Of a stretch of DNA of 64,000 nt, positions 1 through 12,700 are shown piece after piece. The position numbers and the translations under genes were made by a program. This DNA is from Coccinella septempunctata (Eukaryota; Arthropoda; Insecta; Coleoptera; Coccinellidae): the NCBI RefSeq assembly GCF_907165205.1, contig NC_058191.1:2234501-2298500 (forward strand). Direction: 5' to 3'. How positions within the stretch are numbered: the stretch's first letter is position 1; each line of letters opens with the position of its first letter. The notes below the pieces were generated by a model. That model searched no databases, was not told where the DNA came from, and saw nothing but the letters and a program-made list of their open reading frames with translations.

Positions 1-3000
1 GTGCAAGTAAAGTTTTTTACGGATTATGAATCCTGAATAGTTGACCATCATCTGAGTGAAAATCTCATCTTGAAACTGATAAAAAGATAGAAGTTATGGT
101 CAGCTGACTGCGCCGCTTTATATCGCGAATTCGGTGTTTTATACGGAAAAGGGTCGAAAAAGGGTAGTCTCCAAGGGGTGCAAGTAAAGTTTTTTACGGA
201 TTATGAATCCCGAATAGTTGACCATCATCTGAGTGAAAATCTCATCTTGAAACTGATAAAAAGATAGAAGTTATGGTCAGCTGACTGCGCCGCTTCCTAG
301 CGCAAATTCGGTGTTTTATACGGAAAAGGGTGGAAAAAGGGTAGTGTGCAAGGGGTGCAAGTAAAGTTTTTTACGGATTATGAATCCTGAATAGTTGACC
401 ATCATCTGAGTGAAAATCTCATCTTGAAACTGATAAAAAGATAGAAGTTATGGTCAGCTGACTGCGCCGCTTTATATCGCGAATTCGGTGTTTTATACGG
501 AAAAGGGTCGAAAAAGGGTAGTCTCCAAGGGGTGCAAGTAAAGTTTTTTACGGATTATGAATCCCGAATAGTTGACCATCATCTGAGTGAAAATCTCATC
601 TTGAAACTGATAAAAACATAGAAGTTATGGTCAGCTGACTGCGCCGCTTCCTAGCGCAAATTCGGTGTTTTATACGGAAAAGGGTGGAAAAAGGGTAGTC
701 TCCAAGGGGTGCAAGTAAAGTTTTTTACGGATTATGAATCCTGAATAGTTGACCATCATCTGAGTGAAAATCTCATCTTGAAACTGATAAAAAAATAGAA
801 GTTATGGTCAGCTGACTGCGTCGCTTTATATCGCGAATTCGGTGTTTTATACGGAAAAGGGTCGAAAAAGGGTAGTGTGCAAGGGGTGCAAGTAAAGTTT
901 TTTACGGATTATGAATCCCGAATAGTTGACCATCATCTGAGTGAAAATCTCATCTTGAAACTGATAAAAAGATAGAAGTTATGGTCAGCTGACTGCGCCG
1001 CTTCCTAGCGCAAATTCGGTGTTTTATACGGAAAAGGGTGGAAAAAGGGTAGTCTCCAAGGGGTGCAAGTAAAGTTTTTTACGGATTATGAATCCTGAAT
1101 AGTTGACCATCATCTGAGTGAAAATCTCATCTTGAAACTGATAAAAATATAGAAGTTATGTTCAGCTGACTGCGCCGCTTCCTAGCGCAAATTCGGTGTC
1201 TTATACGGAAAAGGGTCGAAAAAGGGTAGTGTGCAAGGGGTGCAAGTAAAGTTTTTTACGGATTATGAATCCTGAATAGTTGACCATCATCTGAGTGAAA
1301 ATCTCATCTTGAAACTGATAAAAAAATAGAAGTTATGGTCAGCTGACTGCGTCGCTTTATATCGCGAATTCGGTGTTTTATACGGAAAAGGGTCGAAAAA
1401 GGGTAGTGTGCAAGGGGTGCAAGTAAAGTTTTTTACGGATTATGAATCCCGAATAGTTGACCATCATCTGAGTGAAAATCTCATCTTGAAACTGATAAAA
1501 AAATAGAAGTTATGGTCAGCTGACTGCGTCGCTTTATATCGCGAATTCGGTGTTTTATACGGAAAAGGGTCGAAAAAGGGTAGTCTGCAAGGGGTGCAAG
1601 TAAAGTTTTTTACGGATTATGAATCCCGAATAGTTGACCATCATCTGAGTGAAAATCTCATCTTGAAACTGATAAAAAGATAGAAGTTATGGTCAGCTGA
1701 CTGCGCCGCTTCCTAGCGCAAATTCGGTGTTTTATACGGAAAAGGGTGGAAAAAGGGTAGTCTCCAAGGGGTGCAAGTAAAGTTTTTTACGGATTATGAA
1801 TCCTGAATAGTTGACCATCATCTGAGTGAAAATCTCATCTTGAAACTGATAAAAACATAGAAGTTATGTTCAGCTGACTGCGCCGCTTCCTAGCGCAAAT
1901 TCGGTGTTTTATACGGAAAAGGGTGGAAAAAGGGTAGTCTCCAAGGGGTGCAAGTAAAGTTTTTTACGGATTATGAATCCTGAATAGTTGACCATCATCT
2001 GAGTGAAAATCTCATCTTGAAACTGATAAAAACATAGAAGTTATGTTCAGCTGACTGCGCCGCTTCCTAGCGCAAATTCGGTGTCTTATACGGAAAAGGG
2101 TCGAAAAAGGGTAGTGTGCAAGGGGTGCAAGTAAAGTTTTTTACGGATTATGAATCCTGAATAGTTGACCATCATCTGAGTGAAAATCTCATCTTGAAAC
2201 TGATAAAAACATAGAAGTTATGTTCAGCTGACTGCGCCGCTTCCTAGCGCAAATTCGGTGTCTTATACGGAAAAGGGTCGAAAAAGGGTAGTGTGCAAGG
2301 GGTGCAAGTAAAGTTTTTTACGGATTATGAATCCTGAATAGTTGACCATCATCTGAGTGAAAATCTCATCTTGAAACTGATAAAAAAATAGAAGTTATGG
2401 TCAGCTGACTGCGTCGCTTTATATCGCGAATTCGGTGTTTTATACGGAAAAGGGTCGAAAAAGGGTAGTGTGCAAGGGGTGCAAGTAAAGTTTTTTACGG
2501 ATTATGAATCCTGAATAGTTGACCATCATCTGAGTGAAAATCTCATCTTGAAACTGATAAAAACATAGAAGTTATGGTCAGCTGACTGCGCCGCTTTATA
2601 TCGCGAATTCGGTGTTTTATACGGAAAAGGGTCGAAAAAGGGTAGTCTCCAAGGGGTGCAAGTAAAGTTTTTTACGGATTATGAATCCTGAATAGTTGAC
2701 CATCATCTGAGTGAAAATCTCATCTTGAAACTGATAAAAAGATAGAAGTTATGGTCAGCTGACTGCGCCGCTTTATATCGCGAATTCGGTGTTTTATACG
2801 GAAAAGGGTCGAAAAAGGGTAGTCTCCAAGGGGTGCAAGTAAAGTTTTTTACGGATTATAAATCCCGAATAGTTGACCATCATCTGAGTGAAAATCTCAT
2901 CTTGAAACTGATAAAAAGATAGAAGTTATGGTCAGCTGACTGCGCCGCTTCCTAGCGCAAATTCGGTGTTTTATACGGAAAAGGGTGGAAAAAGGGTAGT

Positions 3001-3637
3001 GTGCAAGGGGTGCAAGTAAAGTTTTTTACGGATTATGAATCCTGAATAGTTGACCATCATCTGAGTGAAAATCTCATCTTGAAACTGATAAAAAGATAGA
3101 AGTTATGGTCAGCTGACTGCGCCGCTTTATATCGCGAATTCGGTGTTTTATACGGAAAAGGGTCGAAAAAGGGTAGTCTCCAAGGGGTGCAAGTAAAGTT
3201 TTTTACGGATTATGAATCCTGAATAGTTGACCATCATCTGAGTGAAAATCTCATCTTGAAACTGATAAAAAGATAGAAGTTATGGTCAGCTGACTGCGCC
3301 GCTTTATATCGCGAATTCGGTGTTTTATACGGAAAAGGGTCGAAAAAGGGTAGTCTCCAAGGGGTGCAAGTAAAGTTTTTTACGGATTATGAATCCCGAA
3401 TAGTTGACCATCATCTGAGTGAAAATCTCATCTTGAAACTGATAAAAACATAGAAGTTATGGTCAGCTGACTGCGCCGCTTCCTAGCGCAAATTCGGTGT
3501 TTTATACGGAAAAGGGTGGAAAAAGGGTAGTCTCCAAGGGGTGCAAGTAAAGTTTTTTACGGATTATGAATCCTGAATAGTTGACCATCATCTGAGTGAA
3601 AATCTCATCTTGAAACTGATAAAAACATAGAAGTTAT
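1..3637. repeat. 177-bp tandem satellite array
   Basis: Twenty full monomers of exactly 177 bp start at 1, 178, 355, 532 and so on to 3364, and a 21st starts at 3541 and breaks off near 3637. The array runs off the left edge of the window. No monomer shows an insertion or deletion. Monomers differ at a few linked sites: CCTG or CCCG near base 30, TTTATATCGCG or TTCCTAGCGCA near base 120, GGGTCG or GGGTGG, and CTCC or GTGC near the end. The first six monomers alternate between two types, a 354-bp dimer pattern; after that the order is mixed. Each monomer holds a TGACCAT / ATGGTCA inverted repeat. No coding sequence is seen. Confidence 0.98.
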
Positions 3638-4450
3638 ATAGATTAAACTTCGCGCCTAGACGATTTCAGTTCAATTGATCGAAAAAATATATCGAACAAA
3701 TTCATTTTTCCAACGAATTGTTCGAATTATCAAATTTATATATGCCAAACATCAAATATTTATATTATTTCCACTACTAATCTCATTTCGTAATGCAGAA
3801 GCGATTTTTCGGCGAAAATAATAGTAGGGGTACGCCACTGGCGGCCGTCGCCGCTTCGGGTATCTTCGGGATTCTGTCAGCTAGAAATTGTCAGCCAACT
3901 TCACACCGCTGGCAATGGCAGCTAAATGACAAGAATATTCACTAAATTGTTAGACCGTGATCATAATACCGTGCTATGACCTGACAAATGGCGGACCCAC
4001 TTTTGTCCCATGAAAATAGGATGCGCAGTGGTCGAAGCTCAATCTCCCCCCTTCTATATCTCTGGTAGTGACAAGACAATATTGAACTGGAAGTTTTTTT
4101 TTCAAGTCTTATTTCTCGCGTGCTGCCTACCCTCTACCTTACCGTCCCCGACGAGTCTCCACTGGTAGGGGAGCAGGTAATAGGATTTCCATTGGTTTTT
4201 GGGATAGCTGAGAACTTTTGACTGATAATGGGGTAGTTCCGACATTTTCGAACAGTACTGCCAGTAATCCCAGAGCATTGAACTTCTTTAGTTCAATGTC
4301 CCAGAGACGATGACTATTGGCATAGACTCTATGAGAGACAATTCTCTGTGCCATAGAGAATTGTCTCTGACTATTAACCGTTCAGGGTCTTTTGTAATTC
4401 GAATGCGGCTAATACAGTCGTTCATTCATTGTTGTATCCCATTACCGGGA
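3638..4450. other. Non-coding stretch with a perfect hairpin
   Basis: Between the satellite and the LINE remnant I see no gene. The stretch holds a perfect hairpin at 4334-4368: 14-bp arms (AGAGACAATTCTCT and its complement) around a 7-base loop. It may include the 3' untranslated tail of the minus-strand LINE. Confidence 0.6.
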
Positions 4451-4499
4451 ATAAATCTACAAAAAGGCAAGGAAAAAAGACGGTGCGAACAGACTTATA

Positions 4500-6600
4500 A
4501 TTTCCTAGGGCTAATTGCGAATGTGTGCCCTCCTTCTCTGAAAAGACCCAACCGTGTCCTACAGATCCTTCCACACTCCGGGCATGGATAGTCACCAACC
4601 AGATCTGGCCGCCGCTGTATCCTTCTCGAGTCTCCATTATGTACCAAAGACATTGAACTCTGAAAGAACTGGAATGGCATCTCGCCAAGACTGAAAGGGA
4701 AGATGTAGAGTAGTCCATCTCTCTCTGCGCTCTGTCAATTGGTTTATAACGATGTAAACAAAAGCAACCTGGGGCGTTTAAGTGAGACGACTGCTACGTC
4801 CGACGTCTGATGCGATTATTCGATTGGTTGCCGAACCATTAGAAAGAGATGGGTTGCTCTACATTCTTCCGTCTCAGTTGGACACACTTTTCGTCGTATT
4901 TCTTTACCTAACAGGCCATTCCAGTTCTTTCAGAGTTCAATGACCAAAGACCTCCACTGTGACCTGTCTAACGCTTGTTGTTCCCAGTTATGATTGGCAT
5001 TAACTGATTTTAGTGATTGATGTAGTATATCCTTAAACCGCTTATACTGACCTCCTAGTTTTTGGGCTCCCTCTGTGAATTCGCCATACAGAGCTATTTT
5101 GGGGAGTCTTGTGTCTTGCATTCTCAGAATGTTGCCGCTCCATCTGAGTCGGGCCCTCGTTACTTGAGTCTCAATTGTTGTACAACTCGCGCGTTGCAAG
5201 ACTTCTGCATTCGAAAATTTGTGGAACCATCTGATGTGCATTTTTGTCTTAGATGACGTTGTTGCGTTTGTTCAAGCTGTTTAATATATGTCACCCGTAG
5301 AGCGTCCAGCTTTTGCTTCCGTAAAGAAGCGTTGAGAGGACCACTGCTTTGTAGACAGCTGTCTTGGTCTTCAGATTGAGGTCGTGATTTGGAAACACTC
5401 TGTCCTTTAGCTTCCAGAATGCCCGTGATGCCGAATTGATACGGTTGTGCATTTCCGTCTCTAGGTTAGCCGTAGTATTTATGAAGCTTCCCAAGTATTT
5501 GAACTTCTCAACCTGTAGAGTTTCATTCTCCAGGCTGATATCTGTGTAGAGGATTTCTGGTGGACTTACCAGGATTTTGGTTTTATCGATATTGAGTTTA
5601 AGGCCTAAAGCTTCGTATAGATATTTAAAGGTGTCCATCATTATCCGTAGATCCTCTGAGCTGCTAGCGATAAGTGCTCAGTCGTCTGCATATTGAAGTT
5701 CCGTAATAAACTTTGTACGGGTTTTTGCACTGAGGCGCTTCAGGTTGAATAGGCCTCCATCAAATCTGAATCTTATTTCAACACCTCTTACAGGCATACT
5801 CATGTAAGCAATTATCGAGACAGCTATGGCGAAAATATTGAACAGTAAAGGCGCTAACACGCAGCCTTGCTTTATTCCAGAATTGGTTAAGAAATGGTCG
5901 GTTGTAGCTTGGAACATAGATATAAGGAATGGAAAATAAACATTTGTTGTTGTCCAAAGACTGGAGTGAGATAGTTGCTTAGTGTCGCCAAACACAATTG
6001 AGATAGTTGAATCTGACATCATTGTCACGTCAATTTTTCGTACAAAAAGGTAGGAGCTATATAAATTTATTTATTTTACTCCACTGCCTTAGTGTCGCGC
6101 TAGACAGAGAAGCATCGAATGTTTGTACCACAACAAATAATTCATAGCACGTCAATGTCCATTCCATGTATTTATGTTCTAAGGGTTTTACACACCGCTA
6201 AGAATTTTTCGGGTACTCCAAGGCGTCCCATGATTTTCCATAGCGCCCTCCGATTCACCGAGTCGAAGGCCTTACTTAAATCGATGTAGGCTGTATAGAA
6301 TAGCACAGCCCTCTTAACACTGTGTTTAAGAGGGCTGTGAGAATAGTATAGATCCTTGATTGTTCATGGGCCTTCTCTTGCAGCTGTCACAGTGTAAAAA
6401 TTAGGTCCACCGTACCTCGATTAGGTCGAAAGCCGCACTGGGATTCAGGTAACAACAATTTAGCTTTTCTAAGAGTGGAATCAGACGATTAGCCATAATC
6501 TTCGAGAGAATTTTACCGGCCATACTAAGCAACGATATGTCCCTGTAATTGTTGCAATTTGACGTATCGCCTTAATGCGGCCAATAACACCAGCGATATC
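4500..6600 (-). mobile_element. Decayed non-LTR retrotransposon (LINE), RT to C-terminal zinc finger
   Basis: On the minus strand, broken frames read in order as one reverse transcriptase. Near 6290-6200 is an AFDSVNRRALW segment; near 5880-5840, GIKQGCVLAPLLFN; near 5690, a YADD catalytic box. These are followed by the thumb/connection region (5641-5291, with LNIDKTK and FKYLGS), a RLRWSGNILRM segment (near 5150), and a CPECGRICRTRLGL zinc knuckle (near 4590). Stops and frameshifts separate the pieces, so it is dead. The C-terminal RWxGHxxRM plus zinc-finger layout is common in insect endonuclease-type LINEs; I do not assign a clade. It lies beyond the last gene 1 exon found. Confidence 0.85.
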
Positions 6601-6792
6601 GGAACCCGCCTATAATCTCTAAAGTACCAAAGATTCCTCTTTGAAAGTACATACCTACATAATTGAGAAACGCCTTTTGTTCATTTTGCCAATTATTTAT
6701 AAATCAAAGATTAGACTGATAAGAGAGATTATTAAGTATTATATATTAACAGTTAGATAAAACCACAATATATCTCTAATATTTCTACTCAC

Positions 6793-9700
6793 GCTTCCAA
6801 AAGCGATGAAGAATAACTGAGAAGAAGTAAAATTTTCGAATCCAACTAATTTCGGCCGTTCAGACTTAGTTAATTCATACTTTTTGAACGCTGTGTATGC
6901 GATTTTTAAACCACTATTATCAGCAATATTTTCATTGATTGTTTTTGAGCCGGACACCTGTAAAAACATTTTTCCTATAGTTTTATTCATATGAAGGGCA
7001 TTTTTATTTTATGTGCCATATAATAAAAAATTATTGGAATAACTGAATGATTTTTCTATCATTATAACGATTTTAATGTGGGGACAATATAACAACAAGG
7101 GAGCAAGGGAAGAGGTCGTACTGTAATGATGGACATACAATGGCTAATAGGGCTGCCAGGATAATTCTTACTACTTGAAGGGTGATGGATGAACCACCAC
7201 TTAGACCCAAATGTGACACATATTCTGAAAGAGCAACTCTTCTAGTGACAAATCTCGAGATTTCATCGAGCGCGATGCAACAACAGTTCGGCCTTGACGG
7301 TTTTTTAACTGACCCCATCTTTTTGGGAATTTTTCGAAAGTCAACTTTCGACATGCTTATTTCCAGAAATATCATCGTAGATCTAAAAAGGATACATTTT
7401 CTGAAAGAAAGCTCTTCTAGTGATAAATCTCGAAATTTCATCAATCTCGGATCTCGGTGGAACTGTTTGATCTTGACGAAATTTTAACTCACCTCATCTT
7501 TTTCGGGAAAAAATCGTGAAAATCGAAAAATTGGAGTATCGAGCCATCATCAAGTACCTATATTTAAAAGGGTTAAGAGGTAAGCAGATTTTCGAAGATA
7601 TGCCCTTGGTGATCAATGTCCTTCGTATGCGACCGTGACAAATTGGACTGCAAGCTTCAAAAAGGTAAATTTTTCATTGAAGATGATGACCGATCGGGAA
7701 GAGGCCAGTCCCCGAAAATATCGATGCAGTTCATGACATGATCAGACCGTCGAATTGGGTTAAAACGGATATCTGAAGCACTGAATATTTCATACGAACG
7801 TGCTCATCATCCACCAAAAAGGTGGAAAGATTCTTGGACGTCAATCTCACAGGAGAGTTGAAATGGGACTTACAGGCCTAAGGCCTAAATTGCGTGGAAG
7901 AAGAAGAAGAAGTGCTCATCATATAGTTCACGTCAATTTGGACATAAGAAAAATTGCTGCAAAATGGATCCTCAAATGTTTAAATGTTGACCAAAAGCGT
8001 GAAAGGGCAGAAGCATTGCGTTCGATCTGTGATCGATTTGAAAATGATGTAGACTTCTTAAACCAAATTGTTACTATGGATGAGACTTGGGTACATTTCT
8101 ACGATCCAGAAACAAAGCAACAACCGATGGAATGACGACACTCTGGTTCTCCAAGAAGTTTCGCGTCCAAAAATCTGCTGGAAAAGTTCTTGCTTCAGCT
8201 TTTTAGGATTGCCATAGAGTAATCATGATTGATTTTTTGGTAGAAAAATAACCGGAGATTACTATTCGACATACGGGAAAAAATTAAGACGCCGAAAGCT
8301 ATCCAAAGTTGTTTTGTTTTTGCAGGACAACGCCCCTACACACAAATCTCATATTGCCATGCAAAAAATTCTTGATTTAGGGTTTGAATTTCTAGAACAC
8401 CCCCTTTATTCACTAGATTGGGCTCCATCCGACTATCATCTCTTTCCTCAACTGAAAAAAGTTTAAAACATCGTAAATCTTCCAACGAGGAGGTAATAAA
8501 AGCTGTGGAGGTCTGGTTTGCAGATCAAGAAGAAACATTTTTTTTAAAAGGTCTAGAGACGTTGCAGGTTCGCTGTAATATAGATGTATCCAATTAAAAG
8601 GAGAATATGTTGAGTAATAAAATATTTTGACATTGAAATTTTGTTTGGTTCTGTAGTAGGCTAACCCCCGGTTTTACAAAGCTTGATCGGGGAATCAACG
8701 CTTGATTGACGAATAAATGTCAATTTGTTTTCAATCGATAATTCAGTCATAAGCATCCAGAATGTCACTCTCGCATCATATTATGATCCATATACGCCCA
8801 TTCAATGAATCTCAATTGATACTCTTTCAATGTATTGAGAAATGCATGCTTTCGTTTTGGAATTCGAGTGACTGTCATGTCGTTGATCGGGCAACGGAAG
8901 TTTTGTGAAACCCGCGGTAAGAATTTTTTAATATATCCTCGTATAATAGACAGAAAAATACCGGTTTTCATAGAAAAAATTTTCTTGAAAGAGTTATAAA
9001 GTGGAGAAAATTTATTCATTTCACTCACAGTTCCTTTGGTTCCTTCGATGGTCATATTATCATATTGTTCAACGAAACAGCGGGATTTTTCTTGAAATGC
9101 CCTTTCGGACTTCTCTGACCAAAACTTGGCGATGTTTCCGTATTTATCATATTTCATGCCTGAAAACCGTAGAAAAATAAGATATTGTTCACTTTTCATA
9201 GGATTTGCATACGATACGTACATGAATGTGAAGTTGCCCAGATGGGGAAACTATTGTTTTATGAGAGTACGATGCTTAATATATATCAACAAGTGTCACG
9301 ATCTGAATTGAACAAGCCAATTTGCCATCGTCAAGGCCACTAAATGTAGAACGTTCCACGGTTCCGCAGAATAAAAGCAGATGCTGACCATGGTTTCGGT
9401 CTCATTTGACCTCGTCAGAGCAACATACCTTCTCCGATGAAAAAACGTTTGGATTTGATGGACCCTTATTCAATAACTGGCACGCGCTACTGAGTACTAT
9501 CGAGTAACACCGAGCTACCTCTTTGGTAACACAGAGCGTCACTCAGTATAGACCGACACTCAGTATAGACCGAGAACCGATTCAAACGCTTCTGAATTAG
9601 AGAAAATATGGGACATATACCATTGTATTCGCCTGAGTTTCGATCTCGAATCGAGGGGATTTAATCGGACCTTGCCTTCAAACATTTTTCCCTTTGAACT

Positions 9701-12700
9701 ACAAAATAGGGAAAACATTTATGAATTCATTCCTAAGTTACGAAGTCTTGCACCGCATTTGAGAAAATGACAATAGAGGCATTGTTTTTTTTCGTTATTT
9801 CGTATTCTGTACTTGAATACATGTAAAAGAAGCAGAATTGCATTGGAAATTTAGAGTTTTTACTGACCTAAAGTATCAAATCCATGGATAATCTCATGGC
9901 CCATCAAGACACCAGCTGCACCATAGTTCAATTCGCTAAAAATAATTCAATTCACTTCATATAGGTATATCTAGTTTATGAATCTTACTCAAGTCCTAAA
10001 TCGAACACTGGAAATGTGATGATCGCCAATGGAAAAACTGCAAAAGAATTTATTACGTTGCATTGTCTTTTTGATAATATATTTTTCGCATATTGGATAT
10101 AGATATGAAAAATTAAATTTCGAAAAAATCGTAATTAATTCTTGTTCACTACTTTATTAATCACATCCTATTGGTCCTTCTTAATTTATTTTATTTCCAT
10201 CTTTTCGGAGAACGATTCGTTGGGTTCAAATAATTTAAATCTCCCCCATAATTCACTTTTTGTTTCGCTCCAATATCATCTTTCTCTCTAGCAGAAAAAC
10301 TTGAATATTTCCTGTGTTTGGATAGCTTATGAACTCTTAATGCATGAAGGTATGAAAATACAATTTCTTTGTATCGATAAGATAACCTTCTGAATAGTGA
10401 CCGGAATTCTTCAATAAAACTGAAATAAACTGCTCCACAAGAGTTAGGGATATCGTATTCAATCGTTTTTAAAAGTATGTAATATTCGAGAAAATCGCTG
10501 TAAAATCATTTAAAACTCAATAACAACTTGAATCGATCCAATAAAAATCAGTATGAGACATTTCGTCAATCTGGTCGCCTTTTTGCTGAAGTTTGGTTCC
10601 CTGCATATGCTTCATGAATGTTCTTATTTTGAAATGAAGTCAGTTTATCAACGGCTTCGATTTGAAACAAGTTTTCTGAAAATGACAAAAGGTAAATTAA
10701 CAAACGCTGAGGCTAATAGGCCTTACTCAGGTTGTTGTAGCGGAAAGGCTCCAAGTCAGCCAAAGAGTGATATCTCGACTTTGGAATAGGTTCAGGGAGA
10801 CAGGTTCCGTGTTGGAAAGACCAAGGCTTGGTGGGCGACGAAAATCAATACCTGCTCAGGATCGTTTCATCACCGTTTCGGCGAGAAGAAACCCTACATC
10901 TACGTGTAGAATGCTACGGAATACTCTTCAAAATGCAGATGGGGTCCAAGTTTCCATCGAAACCATCAGACGACGTTTGAGAGAGGTGAATCTAGGTTCT
11001 AGACGTCCATTAAGAGGAGTTCCATTAACACGTGACCATAAGCGTCAAAGACTGGAATGGTCAAGGCAACATATCAATTGGAACGATCAATGGCGTAGTG
11101 TCCTTTTCACTGATGAATCCAGATAGGGACGATTTTCAGATTCTCGAAGAATAAGGGTATGGACAATCCCACGCATATCCCGTAATCGTCGCTATGTCCA
11201 AGAAGTCCATCCATTCCGAGGGGGTAGTGTTATGGTATGGGCCGGGATATGTTTCAACGGGCGCACAGATCTGCATATTTGTCCTGGACATATGACCGCC
11301 TTACACTATAGGGAGCATGTCATTGACAATGTTGTGCCAAATTTTCACGCTGCTATTGGTGAAACTTTTCGAATTCTAGACGATAACGCTATACCGCACC
11401 GTGCAGCCATAGTTGAGAATGGGCGCGAGGAGCTTGATATAATGGGATTCCACATTTACCAATACTTCCGCACTCACCAGATTTGAATTGCATAGAACAT
11501 GCATGGGATATGCTCCAAAGAAGATTAGATAATCATCAACCTACCCCAGAATCCTTAAATGATCTGAGAGAGCTTCTGCCTCATTTATGGAACCAAATTC
11601 CTCAAGAAATGTTCAACAATCTCGTGTGTAGTATACAAAGAAGATGTTAAGCTGTTATTGATGACCGTATACATTGTATTGATAGTCTTAAAATGCTCGA
11701 ATTCTCTGGGAATAAAATTTCGTTATTTTACTCGATACCTGTATACGCTGCAGACCTACAGGCTAAAATTAATTTGCAACTTGAAATCATATTAATATGA
11801 ATTTTCGTCACAAAAATCTTATTTTAACTATATTTTTTTGCAATTTAAGTCAATATCCATAACTCATGTGGAGCAGTTTAGTTCAATTATTCATTGATAT
11901 TAATTCTATTTTCTAAAGAGTAACCTAACTTCAATCATAATCCTAATTCTAAGCTAACCTAGATTAATTTAACCTAGCCTAACTACAATCAATAATTATA
12001 ATTCTAACGTAACCTAACCTAACTACAATCAATAATCATAATTCTTAGCTTATTCCGTCAATCTTGAAAATGGTTTTCATAAGTTTTGAAATCACATGTA
12101 GTTCCTTCGAAATCGCCTTCAGCGACTTTTGCGTTTTTTGCCTCAATCATCAATCAAAGCTCTCTGCGAAATGACGACTTGAATCAGGAATATAAAAAAA
12201 GTCACATGTCAGGTCAGCACGGGCTTGTGAAACAGTAAAACACTGGATGCTAAGATTATATCTTTGACTGGATGTAGAGGACATGCAACGTATCGTCATA
12301 AAGTAAATCGGTTGTGTTATGTACGTATCTTGAAATCGTCACGCAAAATATTTCTTTCTTACTCATTGAATATAGGTATATTCAGTGATTACAGCTCAAA
12401 CTTTGTAACGTTAACACCAAAGATACTCTTTGGTCTAACGGTACCAAAGCAAAGAGACAAGGATTTGTCTCTGACAGTACCTATAACACCGTCGTGCAAC
12501 AAAACTTCACTTCTTCGACGCTTAAAAAATTGTTGCGTGGACTTCTGCTGCATGTCTATTGTCTTTACCCAGCTTAAGATAAGTTCGGTTACTGTCTAGG
12601 CTTGTTGCTCCACAGATTACAGATTTCTCCCTCTGTAATCAGTGTGTTGCGCGATGGTGTAATGTTACGAACTTCTGTCACATGTTTGTAGCCAGCATTA

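Noticed and set aside
1..3637. Hammerhead ribozyme in the satellite monomer
   Set aside because: The monomer has CUGAGUGA and UUGAAAC in order, but the box is one base too long, no stem II forms between them, and stem I does not pair. Satellite hammerheads exist in some animals, but this is not one.
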